Part shown: positions 9,187-17,745 of the stretch, in pieces
Layout: every line of letters starts with the position of its first letter
How positions within the stretch are numbered: position 1 is the stretch's first letter
Assembly: GCF_020179385.1 (NCBI RefSeq)
Contig: NZ_JAIBLJ010000005.1
Location: forward strand, 62,001-126,000
Length of the DNA: 64,000 nucleotides
Reading direction: 5' to 3'
Source: Alkalihalobacillus sp. YIM B00296
GTDB taxonomy: Bacteria > Bacillota > Bacilli > Bacillales > Fictibacillaceae
Position numbers and translations under genes: made by a program
The notes under the pieces: model-generated
What the model was told of the DNA's origin: nothing
The model's input: only the letters and a program-made list of their open reading frames with translations
The model's database searches: none

Positions 9187-9948
9187 ATGAGACAATATGG
9201 AAATAAACAAATCCAACCTTTCTTTGCCAATTCCATCGCAAAAAGCGGCACACATCTATTAAGGCCATTATTGGAGGGAATCCCCTCCTTGAATCATCAC
9301 ACTTTCATCTACCCTGGACGACTTGACCAATTAGAGGGTCATAGGAGAATCTTGGCTTCGATGCCCACCAACCATTTCGCTAATGGGCATCTGCATTATT
9401 CACCCCAATACGCGGCACTTTTCAAGCAGCTCAATATGAAACAGATTTTTTTACACCGTGATCCGAGAGACATTGTCGTTTCGTATGCCTACTTTTTCTT
9501 GAAGTTCAAAGGCCATCCTTATGAGCGTTACTTCACCGAAAATAACATGAACATCAAAGAAAGATGCACAGCATTGATCAACGGATTCAATACTGTATAC
9601 GCTCACCGTTCGAACATCAATTTGTTTTATCAAAATTTCTTAGGCTGGGTGTCTGAGGCGAATATTCTACTCGTACCTTATGAAAGTCTCGTCCATTCTG
9701 AAGAATCTGAGAGAAATGAACTCAGGAAAATCCTCCGATTCTTGGAGGTTGAAAAAAGGCCAATGATAATCGAGAAGATCGTCGATAAGATGCAAGCCAA
9801 TGTAGATCCAGCCAAATCCCCTACATTCCGTAAAGGACAAGTCGGTAATTGGCAGCTAATATTTGATGAGAAAATGAAAAATCAATTCAAGGCTGTTGCC
9901 GGTGACCTTTTAATCAAGCTGGGTTATGAAAAAGATCATGACTGGTAG
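9187..9948 (+). CDS. Sulfotransferase-domain protein
   Basis: The product has 253 residues from the ATG at 9187. It carries a PAPS 5'-phosphosulfate loop (ANSIAKSGTHLL, near residues 14-25) and a 3'-phosphate motif (LHRDPRDIVVSYAYF, about residue 92) of the Sulfotransfer_1 family. It probably transfers sulfate from PAPS to an unknown hydroxyl acceptor. I chose 9187 because GAAGAAGGG precedes it. A TTG at 9115 would add 24 residues but has no ribosome binding site. It stands alone, with no PAPS-synthesis genes nearby, and ends in a clear terminator. Confidence 0.8.
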   Translation: MRQYGNKQIQPFFANSIAKSGTHLLRPLLEGIPSLNHHTFIYPGRLDQLEGHRRILASMPTNHFANGHLHYSPQYAALFKQLNMKQIFLHRDPRDIVVSYAYFFLKFKGHPYERYFTENNMNIKERCTALINGFNTVYAHRSNINLFYQNFLGWVSEANILLVPYESLVHSEESERNELRKILRFLEVEKRPMIIEKIVDKMQANVDPAKSPTFRKGQVGNWQLIFDEKMKNQFKAVAGDLLIKLGYEKDHDW

Positions 9949-9959
9949 AATTAAAGAAG

Positions 9960-9992
9960 CCTCTCTGAAGACTCCTTCAAAGAGGTTTATTC
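9960..9992 (+). terminator. Rho-independent terminator after the sulfotransferase
   Basis: Stem CCTCT-c-TGAAG / CTTCA-a-AGAGG (9960-9985) is followed by TTTATT. Confidence 0.75.
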
Positions 9993-10015
9993 CCTAGCAG
10001 GTTCTATTTGGTTGT

Positions 10016-10303
10016 TCAGTTAAATAAAAATAAGGTCTTTTTTAGATAAAAATACACATTCTGGAGCTTCAAGGTCGTCCCCTCGATCCGGTCGACTTCT
10101 TTTTCTGTTGCGACTGTAATCGTGATCCTTGCCTCTCCATTCCTTTCAATCGTACCGTAAAGCTCCTCTGTGGAGAAATATACGGTCTTTCCTTCCCTTA
10201 TCTGTGAACATAAATCCTCGAATGATTGAATATAGGTTTTATTTTCGCTTTCTACTACTGTTTTGTTCACTTGAGCAAAACGTTCTAACCCAATGTTCAA
10301 CAT
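10016..10303 (-). CDS. Hypothetical protein, 95 aa
   Basis: Family not recognised. This soluble, mixed-charge small protein has a central segment QSFEDLCSQIREGKTVYFST and no signal peptide or membrane segment. The coding case rests on the full-length frame and an excellent AAGGGGGGAGA ribosome binding site directly upstream of the ATG at 10303. It converges on the sulfotransferase terminator and is divergent from the permease at 10605. Confidence 0.6.
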   Translation of the reverse strand: MLNIGLERFAQVNKTVVESENKTYIQSFEDLCSQIREGKTVYFSTEELYGTIERNGEARITITVATEKEVDRIEGTTLKLQNVYFYLKKTLFLFN

Positions 10304-10604
10304 TCTCCCCCCTTCTTGCTATACTTGTAGAATAACAGAAATAAAGGTGTTATTATTATTTAAATAGACAAAAATCGAATAAAATTGCATAAATAGTGTT
10401 ATAGGAACAGACCTTTCTATTCATATGAATACGAAACCCGCCTGTTTTACATAACTATATTACTATAAAATACCTATTTAAAATCACATCGTGTTTTGTC
10501 GATTTTTTTAGGATAGCTGTTCTTTTCTCTTTTAAAAGGTATAATAATGATAATTTATATTTGACAGAAACCAAATAGGTTTTTGTCTTTAAGGAGACAC
10601 AAAG
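10304..10604. other. AT-rich divergent intergenic region
   Basis: No gene is seen. A TATAAT hexamer at 10540-10545 could be the -10 box of the downstream permease gene, but no good -35 lies at the right distance. AAGGAGACACAAAG before the TTG at 10605 is the ribosome binding site. Confidence 0.35.
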
Positions 10605-11636
10605 TTGGAGTTGAAGAAATACATTCCGTTCGTGTTGCTTATCGGTTTCATTATTTTTCTAATTCCATATAGTATTCCGCTCGTGTTAGCTCTATTGACA
10701 GCTATACTGCTTGAGCCTTTTGTAAAACTGTTGATACGGTCGTTTTCACTGAAACGGGTCTGGAGTGTAACCATTACATTTACACTGTTTCTTGCTTTGA
10801 TGGCGCTCGGGACGTATTGGGCAGTAACCACATTGGTTGTCCAGATCATTGATTTTACTGAACAACTTCCACAATACGCCCAATATATCTTTGAAAACGT
10901 TGAAAGCCTTATTTTCCAATTGGAGCAGTATTATCAGGAAATCCCCCCTGAATATGTTTCTACAATTCAGGATGCGCTTAACGACCTAAGGCAATTTTCT
11001 GTCGACTTCCTGTCCAATATCGCCAATGGCTTGGTCGGATTCCTTACAGCAGTACCGGTTCTGCTCATCAAGCTGCTCATTTATCTGGTGAGTTTATTCT
11101 TGATCAGCCTGGACCTTCCAAAGATCCATTCTGGGTTTCTCAACCTATTCTCAGAACAAGCGAAAGAGAAAGTCCAATTGGTACTTCAACAGCTTTCACT
11201 TGCATTCATCGGTTTTCTTAGAGCTCAAGTGATCTTGAGTTTCCTTACATTCATCATCGCTTGGATCGGTCTATTGGTTTTGGACGTCAAATACGCCTTG
11301 ATCTTTTCTCTATTGATTGTAATTGTGGATATCCTTCCGATTCTCGGAACAGGTTCGTTCCTTGTACCCTGGGCATTATACAATCTTTATGTCGGCGATC
11401 AGCGGTTAGCGATCGGTTTGCTCGTCCTCTTCCTATTGATAACGATTTTCCGAAGGATCATTGAACCGAAGATCCTCGGTTCGAGCCTTGGAATCAGCGC
11501 TTTGGCGGCACTTACAAGTCTATATATCGGTTTTGCCCTGTTAGGCATAGTCGGGTTGATCATCGGACCAGCCTTAGTCATCATCATAAAGTCCCTTGTT
11601 AAAGCGGGCTTCCTGAATGTTAAAATTGATTTTTAG
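10605..11636 (+). CDS. AI-2E family permease, YtvI-like
   Basis: This 343-residue membrane protein has about seven or eight hydrophobic segments and the AI-2E/PerM family signatures VDILPILGTGSFLVPWALY (about residue 244) and IIEPKILGSSLGISALAAL (about residue 288). Members include the Bacillus sporulation membrane protein YtvI, to which the C-terminal half is most like; transport of AI-2 itself is not implied. Translation starts at TTG behind AAGGAGACACAAAG. It is monocistronic. Confidence 0.8.
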   Translation: MELKKYIPFVLLIGFIIFLIPYSIPLVLALLTAILLEPFVKLLIRSFSLKRVWSVTITFTLFLALMALGTYWAVTTLVVQIIDFTEQLPQYAQYIFENVESLIFQLEQYYQEIPPEYVSTIQDALNDLRQFSVDFLSNIANGLVGFLTAVPVLLIKLLIYLVSLFLISLDLPKIHSGFLNLFSEQAKEKVQLVLQQLSLAFIGFLRAQVILSFLTFIIAWIGLLVLDVKYALIFSLLIVIVDILPILGTGSFLVPWALYNLYVGDQRLAIGLLVLFLLITIFRRIIEPKILGSSLGISALAALTSLYIGFALLGIVGLIIGPALVIIIKSLVKAGFLNVKIDF

Positions 11637-11846
11637 GAGGTGGACCATGATTGGTCGACCTCTTTTACATAGCCCGGTACTTTTGGCTTAATTTTCTGGG
11701 AACGATGAAAGTGATCCGTAATGATGACGATGTCTAAGGATAGGACCTGAAATAAACGTCACATTTAAAGAAGGAATGTGAATAGCATTAGAAGAATGCT
11801 TAATACTGATACTTTTGTCGAAGTACCTGGCAAGGGGGGTGAAAAG

Positions 11847-14039
11847 TTGAAGCCATTTGAACAAACACTATTAGATAGTTATCCAGAGCCTTATATACTT
11901 CTTGTTTTTCTAGATGAACAACAAGGACACCTCAATTATATCAATGAGGCTGCAAGGGAAGTCCTCCAGACGGATAAAAGCTGTATCGGGCAACCTATTG
12001 AAAAGGTATTCCTCAATCTGGAGACCTTGACCGATTCATGCAGACAAGCCATGGAAGATGGTCAACCTGTGACTCTCGAACATTTTTCCATTTCACAGAA
12101 TGACCTCATGTTCGAATCAGTCAGAATCATACCTTTATACCCCCAAAGCGGTGCCGACTATTGCGGGGTCATTTTAGATACTCCATATAAAGCGACGAAA
12201 ATGATGACAGATGAACGGATGTTGCAGTCTATTTTCCTGTCTTCTCCAAATGCAGTTTTAATACAAAATGTGGATGGAGAAGTGTACAACGTCAATCCAG
12301 CTTTCACGGAAATGTTCGGATGGAAGGATTACGAATTGATCGGTAACTCGGTCTCACTATTTCCATCCGGTTACGAGAAAGAATATGAAGAAATCGTACG
12401 CCAATTACGGCAAAATGATACATATCTAATTACGAATACAAAACGTGTACATAAAAATGGCACCATTAAAGATGTGTCGATCTGTTATATGAACATTTAT
12501 AATCACAGAAGGGAACGGACTGCTGTAGCAAGGTTATACATCGACATCTCCAAACAGATCCTTTTCCATGAGAAATATCTTGAACAACGTAATTCTTATC
12601 AATTGATCACAGAAAATATGAAAGATCTTGTCGCGATTGTCGATTTATCTGGAAAGTTCGTCTATACATCACCTTCCCATCTGGATATTACAGGTTACCC
12701 TTCTGAATGCTATCTGAACATGAATGTTTTCAGACATATCCATCCTCAGGACAGGAGGCAAGTATTCAAGCAGATCCAACAATTGATTGAAGCAGGGCGT
12801 TCTGCAAAAGCCCAAATTCGTTATAAACACGCAAGTAAAGGGTACATTTGGATTGAATTGATCGCTTCCCCATTGTATGAGAACCAGGCACCTTATGAAA
12901 AGTTTGTGATCGTCGGACGTGATATAACCGAGCGAAAACATTCAGAAGAGGCATTACGTGAAAGCGAAATGAAATACCGCTTGATCCTTGAAAAGACTTC
13001 GGATTTTGTTGTCACATTCAATCAGCAGGGTAAGGTCCAATTTGTTTCTCCTTCATTGCAAAGCTGGCTGAAAAGAGCAACGATCACCAATATATACGGG
13101 TTCATGGATGATCATGTAGTGGATGAAGAACGAGGGTTATTGTATGAAATCATCCATCAAGTTTTCAAAACGAAAAGAGCTGATCAGATCGCTTTCACAA
13201 TTGATAAGGATGGTCACACGTGTACTTTTGATGCCATTCTGACTCCTTTGATTTCGAATGAGTATACGACCTATTCAGAGAATATGATTTTGTTGATCGC
13301 AAGGGACATTACGAAACGCCTTGAGGATGAGCATGTTTCCATGCAATTGGAGAAGATGACTACGGTCGGTCAGCTTGCTGCTGGGATTGCCCACGAACTC
13401 CGGAATCCATTAACGAGTGTGAAAGGTTTCATCCGCATGATCAAGGATGAAATCGACGATTCCCTTTTGACAAGCTATCTGGAGATCATCAGTGGAGAAC
13501 TGGATAGTATCGAACGGATCGCCGATGAATTCATGGATCTGGCAAAACCTCATGTCATCAGTCTTGAAGAAACTGAATTACATGAAATTGTAGACAGCTG
13601 TGTTCGATTATTCGAAGGAACTGCCTTTTTACAAGGCATCAACATGGATGTCGAATACATCAATGAACAGAGAATCATGCTTAACTGCCAAAAAAATGCC
13701 CTAAAACGAGTTTTCATCAACATAATGAAAAATGCAATGGAAGCGATGGAAAAAGGTGGGGAATTGAATATCAAAATCCTGGCCAGAGATCCATATGTCG
13801 AACTTCTCTTCATTGATTCAGGTAAAGGGATTGAAAAAGAACGGCTGAAGTATATCGGTGAACCCTTCTACTCCACAAAAGAAAAAGGAATTGGACTAGG
13901 CTTGATGATGAGCAGAAAGATCGTCCGTGAACACGGAGGGAGACTTTCAATCGAATCGGAATCTAATGAAGGAACAACCATACGTATCGTTCTCCCCCTT
14001 GTTTCTTCAAAATCGACTGTCACCTCATATACTCATTAA
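11847..14039 (+). CDS. Multi-PAS sensor histidine kinase (sporulation-kinase type, orphan)
   Basis: The protein has 730 residues from TTG 11847, selected for its AAGGGGGGTGAAAAG ribosome binding site; a GTG at 11778 would add 23 residues but has poor spacing. Four PAS domains occur in series (about 10-110, 125-240, 255-370 and 380-495), e.g. SSPNAVLIQNVDGEVYNVN and TSDFVVTFNQQGKVQFVSP. A HisKA helix follows with the phospho-accepting H in AAGIAHELRNPLTSVKG (about residue 517), then an HATPase with N (NIMKNAMEAME), G1 (DSGKGI) and G2 (GIGLGLMMSRKI) boxes. There are no membrane segments, so it is cytosolic. No response regulator is adjacent. The architecture resembles phosphorelay kinases KinA/KinE that feed Spo0F, a role that is inferred only. 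Confidence 0.9.
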   Translation: MKPFEQTLLDSYPEPYILLVFLDEQQGHLNYINEAAREVLQTDKSCIGQPIEKVFLNLETLTDSCRQAMEDGQPVTLEHFSISQNDLMFESVRIIPLYPQSGADYCGVILDTPYKATKMMTDERMLQSIFLSSPNAVLIQNVDGEVYNVNPAFTEMFGWKDYELIGNSVSLFPSGYEKEYEEIVRQLRQNDTYLITNTKRVHKNGTIKDVSICYMNIYNHRRERTAVARLYIDISKQILFHEKYLEQRNSYQLITENMKDLVAIVDLSGKFVYTSPSHLDITGYPSECYLNMNVFRHIHPQDRRQVFKQIQQLIEAGRSAKAQIRYKHASKGYIWIELIASPLYENQAPYEKFVIVGRDITERKHSEEALRESEMKYRLILEKTSDFVVTFNQQGKVQFVSPSLQSWLKRATITNIYGFMDDHVVDEERGLLYEIIHQVFKTKRADQIAFTIDKDGHTCTFDAILTPLISNEYTTYSENMILLIARDITKRLEDEHVSMQLEKMTTVGQLAAGIAHELRNPLTSVKGFIRMIKDEIDDSLLTSYLEIISGELDSIERIADEFMDLAKPHVISLEETELHEIVDSCVRLFEGTAFLQGINMDVEYINEQRIMLNCQKNALKRVFINIMKNAMEAMEKGGELNIKILARDPYVELLFIDSGKGIEKERLKYIGEPFYSTKEKGIGLGLMMSRKIVREHGGRLSIESESNEGTTIRIVLPLVSSKSTVTSYTH

Positions 14040-14044
14040 AACTA

Positions 14045-14074
14045 CAGGGCTCCCACGAAGGGAGCCCTGTTATT
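14045..14074 (+). terminator. Strong terminator after the histidine kinase
   Basis: A perfect 10-bp stem CAGGGCTCCC / GGGAGCCCTG (14045-14069) is followed by TTATT. Confidence 0.85.
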
Positions 14075-14160
14075 GTCCCCAGCAAAAAGACCAGACATAA
14101 AAAATCAGATGAGATTCATTGTTCCTTTTGGCCTGTTTTCTTCTTACAATTTGGAAGTAT

Positions 14161-14468
14161 ACTCGGTTTCCGCGAGCGAAAGAAAAGCGGAAGCAACCCG
14201 CTTAGCCCCGAAGGTCACTGGAAGACTGACGAGGGGGCTGTTGCCGCCGCAGGAAGTCTGAAGTGATCCAAGTGGTTGGGCGTTGAAGCTAGACATTCTT
14301 CCTGAATTAGCCTAAATCGGCAAGCCTTCTCACTTGGCTTCGACGTTCACCACAGGAGGTGGTGGTTTTAGTCGAAGATCCTTTTTAAAAGGTGGGTCGC
14401 TTACGGGTTTCGCTTAGCTTCCTTTCTTTAAAGCATTTGTACATGACAATGAACTTTAACAGAGCCAA
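14161..14468 (+). mobile_element. Composite non-coding repeat element, copy 1 (modules A+B)
   Basis: Module A (about 14177-14304) shares AGAAAAGCGGAAGC, GGTCACTGGAAG, CGCCGCAGGA and CTGAAGTGATCCAAGTGG with copies at 31330 and 35457. Module B (about 14318-14468) carries the internal hairpin CTTCGACGTTCACCAC / GTGGT..GTCGAAG and ends in GAACTTTAACAGAGCC. The reverse of this end matches the left end of the copy at 35604 over 17 bp with one mismatch. There is no ORF. It is interpreted as a non-autonomous, MITE-like repeat. Confidence 0.7.
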
Positions 14469-14476
14469 ACACAAGA

Positions 14477-14532
14477 TTGACTTTTATAAAAATGAGCGTA
14501 TAATAAACTTGATTAATAGTTAACATAGTTAA
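14477..14532 (+). promoter_or_regulatory. Promoter and probable MarR operator
   Basis: TTGACT (14477-14482), a 16-bp spacer and a perfect TATAAT (14499-14504) form a good sigma-A promoter. Just downstream ATAGTTAA occurs twice, 9 bp apart (14516 and 14525), within an AT-rich partly symmetric stretch. It is a plausible autoregulatory site for the MarR protein encoded 22 bp further on. Confidence 0.65.
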
Positions 14533-14553
14533 ATATTTGTGTGGTGAAGTAAA

Positions 14554-14979
14554 ATGAGTGATCGGGAAAAATTGATTGCCGGAATGGAAAAGTCCTTCAG
14601 GAAATTACTAAGGTCCCATCAGAAAAACATGGCTGCTATTTTAGGAAAAGATCCTACCGGGAGTGAATTCATGTTCCTACAACACTTGTGTGATGCCGGT
14701 ACATCAAAGGCATCCGATCTGGCTGAAGAGTTTCAAGTCAACTTAAGTCATATCACGAGCGTGACAGATAAATTAGTTGCAAAGAATCTGATTACGAGAG
14801 TCAGACCGAAGAGTGACAGAAGAATTGTAGAATTGCAAATAACCTCAGAAGGATCGGTTACTTTAGTAAAGATCCAACGAAAGCGTAATGATTATTTCAA
14901 ACAACGATTCAGAGACTTGGAAAATAAAGAAATCCAAAAAATGATCTTTTTCTTCTTAAAATTGAAAAGGAGCAACTGA
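14554..14979 (+). CDS. MarR-family transcriptional regulator
   Basis: This 141-residue winged-helix protein has the MarR core FQVNLSHITSVTDKLVAKNLITRVRPKSDRRIVELQITSEG split over the recognition helix and wing (about residues 65-105), including the conserved DRR. It probably represses its own operon and the downstream MFS drug exporter and is released by a small ligand. The ATG follows GGTGAAGTAAA. The gap to the transporter start is 66 bp with no terminator, so the two are likely cotranscribed. Confidence 0.9.
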   Translation: MSDREKLIAGMEKSFRKLLRSHQKNMAAILGKDPTGSEFMFLQHLCDAGTSKASDLAEEFQVNLSHITSVTDKLVAKNLITRVRPKSDRRIVELQITSEGSVTLVKIQRKRNDYFKQRFRDLENKEIQKMIFFFLKLKRSN

Positions 14980-15045
14980 CCTTTTTATCGGGCATTATTT
15001 AACTTCATGAATATTTCAATATTTGAAACGAATAGGAGTGGAAAC

Positions 15046-16671
15046 ATGGAACATTTAGATCAGAAATCAAAAATTACCATCATGATCGCGATCATGTCAG
15101 CAATGTTGTTTGCCGCGTTAAACCAAACCATTGTGGGGACTGCCCTTCCAAAAATCATTGTTGATCTTGGCGGAATGGAATACTTCAGCTGGGTGTTCAC
15201 AGTGTTTATGCTGGCCTCCAGTGTAACTGCCATTTTAGTAGGGAAGCTTTCAGACATATATGGAAGAAAACCATTCATCTTGATCGGAATAGGCGTTTTC
15301 ATGATCGGTACATTCCTTTGCGGAACATCTGATACGATCATCCAGCTTATTGGTTATCGAGCATTACAAGGTTTTGGTGCAGGAATGATCATGTCGACAG
15401 CATTCACAGCCGTCGGGGATCTGTTTTCTCCACGTGAACGTGGCCGTTGGCAAGGGATCATGGGCAGCGTATTCGGGCTGGCCAGTGTTTTCGGGCCGAC
15501 ACTAGGGGGATATATCGTCGATAACTTCGATTGGCACTGGATTTTCTGGGTCTTTCTCCCGATTGGCATAATTGCATTCGTTCTTATTTGGAAACTATTC
15601 CCTAGTGTTGAGCATAATCCATCGGAGAAGGTGGATTATCTCGGATCAATCTTTTTGACATTGACGATTCTGCCATTATTATTGGCATTTTCTTGGGCGG
15701 GAGAAACATATGCCTGGGGATCACCTCAAATCATTGGGTTGTTCACAGCGACTCTCCTTTCCCTGGTCATTTTCATTCAGATTGAGAGAAAGGCAGCAAG
15801 TCCAGTCCTTCCATTACACTTGTTCAAAAACAGTATCTTTTCCTTGTCGAATGTAATCGGATTTATTTTAGGAATGGGCATGTTCGGTGCCATCATGTAT
15901 ACACCTTTCTTTATCCAGGGCGTGATGGGAACATCAGCAACCAAATCCGGTTTCATCATGATGCCGATGACACTCTCGATGGTTACTGCATCCGCGATCG
16001 GTGGACAGATCATTACAAAGACAGGAAAATATAAAAAGCTTGCTATTCTTGGACTATTAATCATGAGTGTGGGGATGCTTTTTTTAGCACAGATGGATGA
16101 AAGCACTTCGAACGGGATCGCGGTCGTTAACATGATCATTGTCGGGCTAGGACTAGGGCTCAGTTTCCCTGTATTTACTTTGACGATACAGAACGCAGTA
16201 TCCCATAAGTTTCTTGGCGTGGCGACTTCATCTGCCCAACTATTCAGGCAAATCGGTGGTACGATTGGAGTCTCGGTCATGGGTACGATCATGTCCCTCA
16301 ATATGAAGAAGGAAATGACAGACGCTGCAGGGGTTAATGCCAGTCAAGCTTTTACAAATCCCGATGTTGCAGAAAAATTCGAGAATCTTCAGGATCCTCA
16401 AGTTTTGATGGATCCGGAGGCTTTAGATCTAATGAGGTCCACTATGACTGCGGATTTCCATGGCATGTTCGATCAACTCATCTCCATGCTGCGGTCAGCA
16501 CTCAGCCATTCGTTAAGCGAAGTTTTCTTGACAGGGAGCCTCGTGATCGCGTCTGCTGTATTCCTGACCTTATTTTTAAAGGAAATCCCATTAAGGGAAA
16601 GTAACGCTGAAACCGTTGATATTAAAGAAAAATCAATCAACCTGAAGGAACGTTCTGTTCAATCCCATTAA
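15046..16671 (+). CDS. DHA2-family (14-TM) MFS drug efflux transporter
   Basis: This 541-residue permease of the EmrB/QacA drug:H+ antiporter family contains the MFS motif GKLSDIYGRKPF (about residue 65), motif C-like GPTLGGYIVD (about residue 152) and around 14 hydrophobic segments. I chose the ATG at 15046 because it is preceded by AGGAGTGGAAAC. An ATG at 15007 would add 13 polar residues but lacks a ribosome binding site. Its neighbour marR suggests ligand-induced efflux. The C-terminal tail is charged and cytosolic. Confidence 0.9.
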   Translation: MEHLDQKSKITIMIAIMSAMLFAALNQTIVGTALPKIIVDLGGMEYFSWVFTVFMLASSVTAILVGKLSDIYGRKPFILIGIGVFMIGTFLCGTSDTIIQLIGYRALQGFGAGMIMSTAFTAVGDLFSPRERGRWQGIMGSVFGLASVFGPTLGGYIVDNFDWHWIFWVFLPIGIIAFVLIWKLFPSVEHNPSEKVDYLGSIFLTLTILPLLLAFSWAGETYAWGSPQIIGLFTATLLSLVIFIQIERKAASPVLPLHLFKNSIFSLSNVIGFILGMGMFGAIMYTPFFIQGVMGTSATKSGFIMMPMTLSMVTASAIGGQIITKTGKYKKLAILGLLIMSVGMLFLAQMDESTSNGIAVVNMIIVGLGLGLSFPVFTLTIQNAVSHKFLGVATSSAQLFRQIGGTIGVSVMGTIMSLNMKKEMTDAAGVNASQAFTNPDVAEKFENLQDPQVLMDPEALDLMRSTMTADFHGMFDQLISMLRSALSHSLSEVFLTGSLVIASAVFLTLFLKEIPLRESNAETVDIKEKSINLKERSVQSH

Positions 16672-16734
16672 CACTTAAAGCTCTAGTTTCACAAATCTGA
16701 CAAAAAATGTGCCCCCATCAATGAAGGTGGAGAT

Positions 16735-16932
16735 GAGAATAGTATTAGTAAGTGGGACGAACCACTTAATTAAAGTAAAATAAAGCTGCATGGCTAAGCT
16801 CAGTTGGAGAGGACCTCCCCTAAATCTTGGAACGCTTGGAACAACCGACCGATGAAAAGCTGTTCTCTTCCCTCTCCACTAGGCTAGTGCACAATCTTTT
16901 GAAGGGTGATGTTTTCACCCTTCTTTGTTTTT
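16735..16932 (+). ncRNA. Candidate structured non-coding RNA with terminator
   Basis: No ORF is found between the MFS gene and the peptide at 17007. The DNA folds into a perfect hairpin AAGTGG-gacgaa-CCACTT (16750-16767). A long imperfect stem then pairs GGAGAGG (about 16813) with CCTCTCC (about 16871) and extends outward through TGCA/TGCA. A terminator GAAGGGTG / CACCCTTC plus T-run (16901-16932) closes it. A separate promoter follows at 16940, so this transcript ends here. It could be an sRNA or a long structured 3' UTR of the MFS gene. It does not match T-box, SAM, TPP, lysine, glmS or 6S elements as I know them. Confidence 0.45.
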
Positions 16933-16939
16933 GAAGATA

Positions 16940-16968
16940 TTTACATTTCGAATCATACAGTCTATAAT
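16940..16968 (+). promoter_or_regulatory. Sigma-A promoter for the 37-aa peptide gene
   Basis: TTTACA (16940-16945), a 17-bp spacer and TATAAT (16963-16968) lie directly after the terminator of the non-coding region. Confidence 0.75.
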
Positions 16969-17006
16969 TTGTTAAAGCCATAAATCATTTCAGAGGAGGT
17001 CATCAT

Positions 17007-17120
17007 TTGTTTAAATTTTTCAAGCAATTCGGAGCTGTGACATGGGCCTCTATCATGTTTTTAGGTACACTCATTACTTTCGGGATCAACCGGAAACTGA
17101 GAAAAAAAGATAGGACTTAA
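17007..17120 (+). CDS. Small membrane peptide, 37 aa
   Basis: TTG start behind AGAGGAGGTCATCA, an excellent ribosome binding site. The peptide begins MFKFFKQFGAVTWASIM, has a single hydrophobic helix (about residues 9-27) and ends in the basic tail NRKLRKKDRT. It has its own promoter and terminator, which is strong evidence for expression. It is likely inserted in the membrane with a basic cytosolic C-terminus. Family not recognised. Confidence 0.65.
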   Translation: MFKFFKQFGAVTWASIMFLGTLITFGINRKLRKKDRT

Positions 17121-17122
17121 AA

Positions 17123-17160
17123 AAAGACTTCATGGTATTGTCCATCGAAGTCTTTATCTT
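17123..17160. terminator. Bidirectional terminator
   Basis: AAAGACTTC / GAAGTCTTT (17123-17131 with 17147-17155), with an inner ATGG/CCAT, has T-rich flanks on both strands. It lies between the convergent small genes. Confidence 0.75.
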
Positions 17161-17165
17161 CTGAG

Positions 17166-17405
17166 CTAATGTCTTACAGGCTTTGTCCTGTCAATTTTAA
17201 TTGATGAGGCGAGAATTTCTGCTGATTTGATTTCTTTCACTTTCTTTGCACGTTTATCAACTAATTCTTGCAATTCCCCTGCTGATACTTCTTCTGGTAT
17301 ATCTAGCAATTCTACATAAAATTCCTTGCTTCCCTCTACCATGAAATCGATCGTGATCTTTGCGGTCAATTCCAAGCCAATCACCCTTTCACCGTTTATT
17401 ATCAT
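17166..17405 (-). CDS. Hypothetical protein, 79 aa
   Basis: Family not recognised. A small soluble protein with the segments VIGLELTAKITIDF and KEFYVELLDIPEEVSAGEL and a Lys-rich stretch VDKRAKKVKEIKSAE. The ATG at 17405 has only a weak GATGG upstream. The convergent terminator downstream supports a real transcript end. Confidence 0.5.
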   Translation of the reverse strand: MIINGERVIGLELTAKITIDFMVEGSKEFYVELLDIPEEVSAGELQELVDKRAKKVKEIKSAEILASSIKIDRTKPVRH

Positions 17406-17745
17406 ATTTCCATCTGGATATGTATCTCTGCTCCCTTTTAAAGGAGTATTTTAATATATTGTACGGACGAATGTTGGAAATGTTTCATAATAGATATTTT
17501 TTTAAAAATGCATAATATTTTAAATCCATTGTACGCTTTATTATGGATGATAACCATAATGAGTTCAACTCAACCGAAAATTATCTAGTAAGCTCCTTTC
17601 GAACATCCCTTCATTTTACAATTCTAATATAATACTGATGAATTTATACCTTTATCTTAAATTTAAGTTAATAAACTTAATGAGTGGGTATAGTTAAATA
17701 ATATGCACTATTAGTCACAGCAATTGAATAAAGGAGGAGAACAAA
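17406..17745. other. AT-rich intergenic region with a perfect inverted repeat
   Basis: TTAAGTT-aata-AACTTAA at 17663-17680 is a perfect 7-bp inverted repeat about 65 bp upstream of the betaine-transporter start and may be an operator. No convincing -35/-10 pair stands out. AAAGGAGGAGAACAAA before 17746 is the ribosome binding site. Confidence 0.4.

Noticed and set aside
16795-16870. tRNA-like stretch GGCTAAGCTCAGTTGG
   Set aside because: Only the D-arm resembles a tRNA; no anticodon arm, T-loop GTTCGAATC or acceptor pairing is present.
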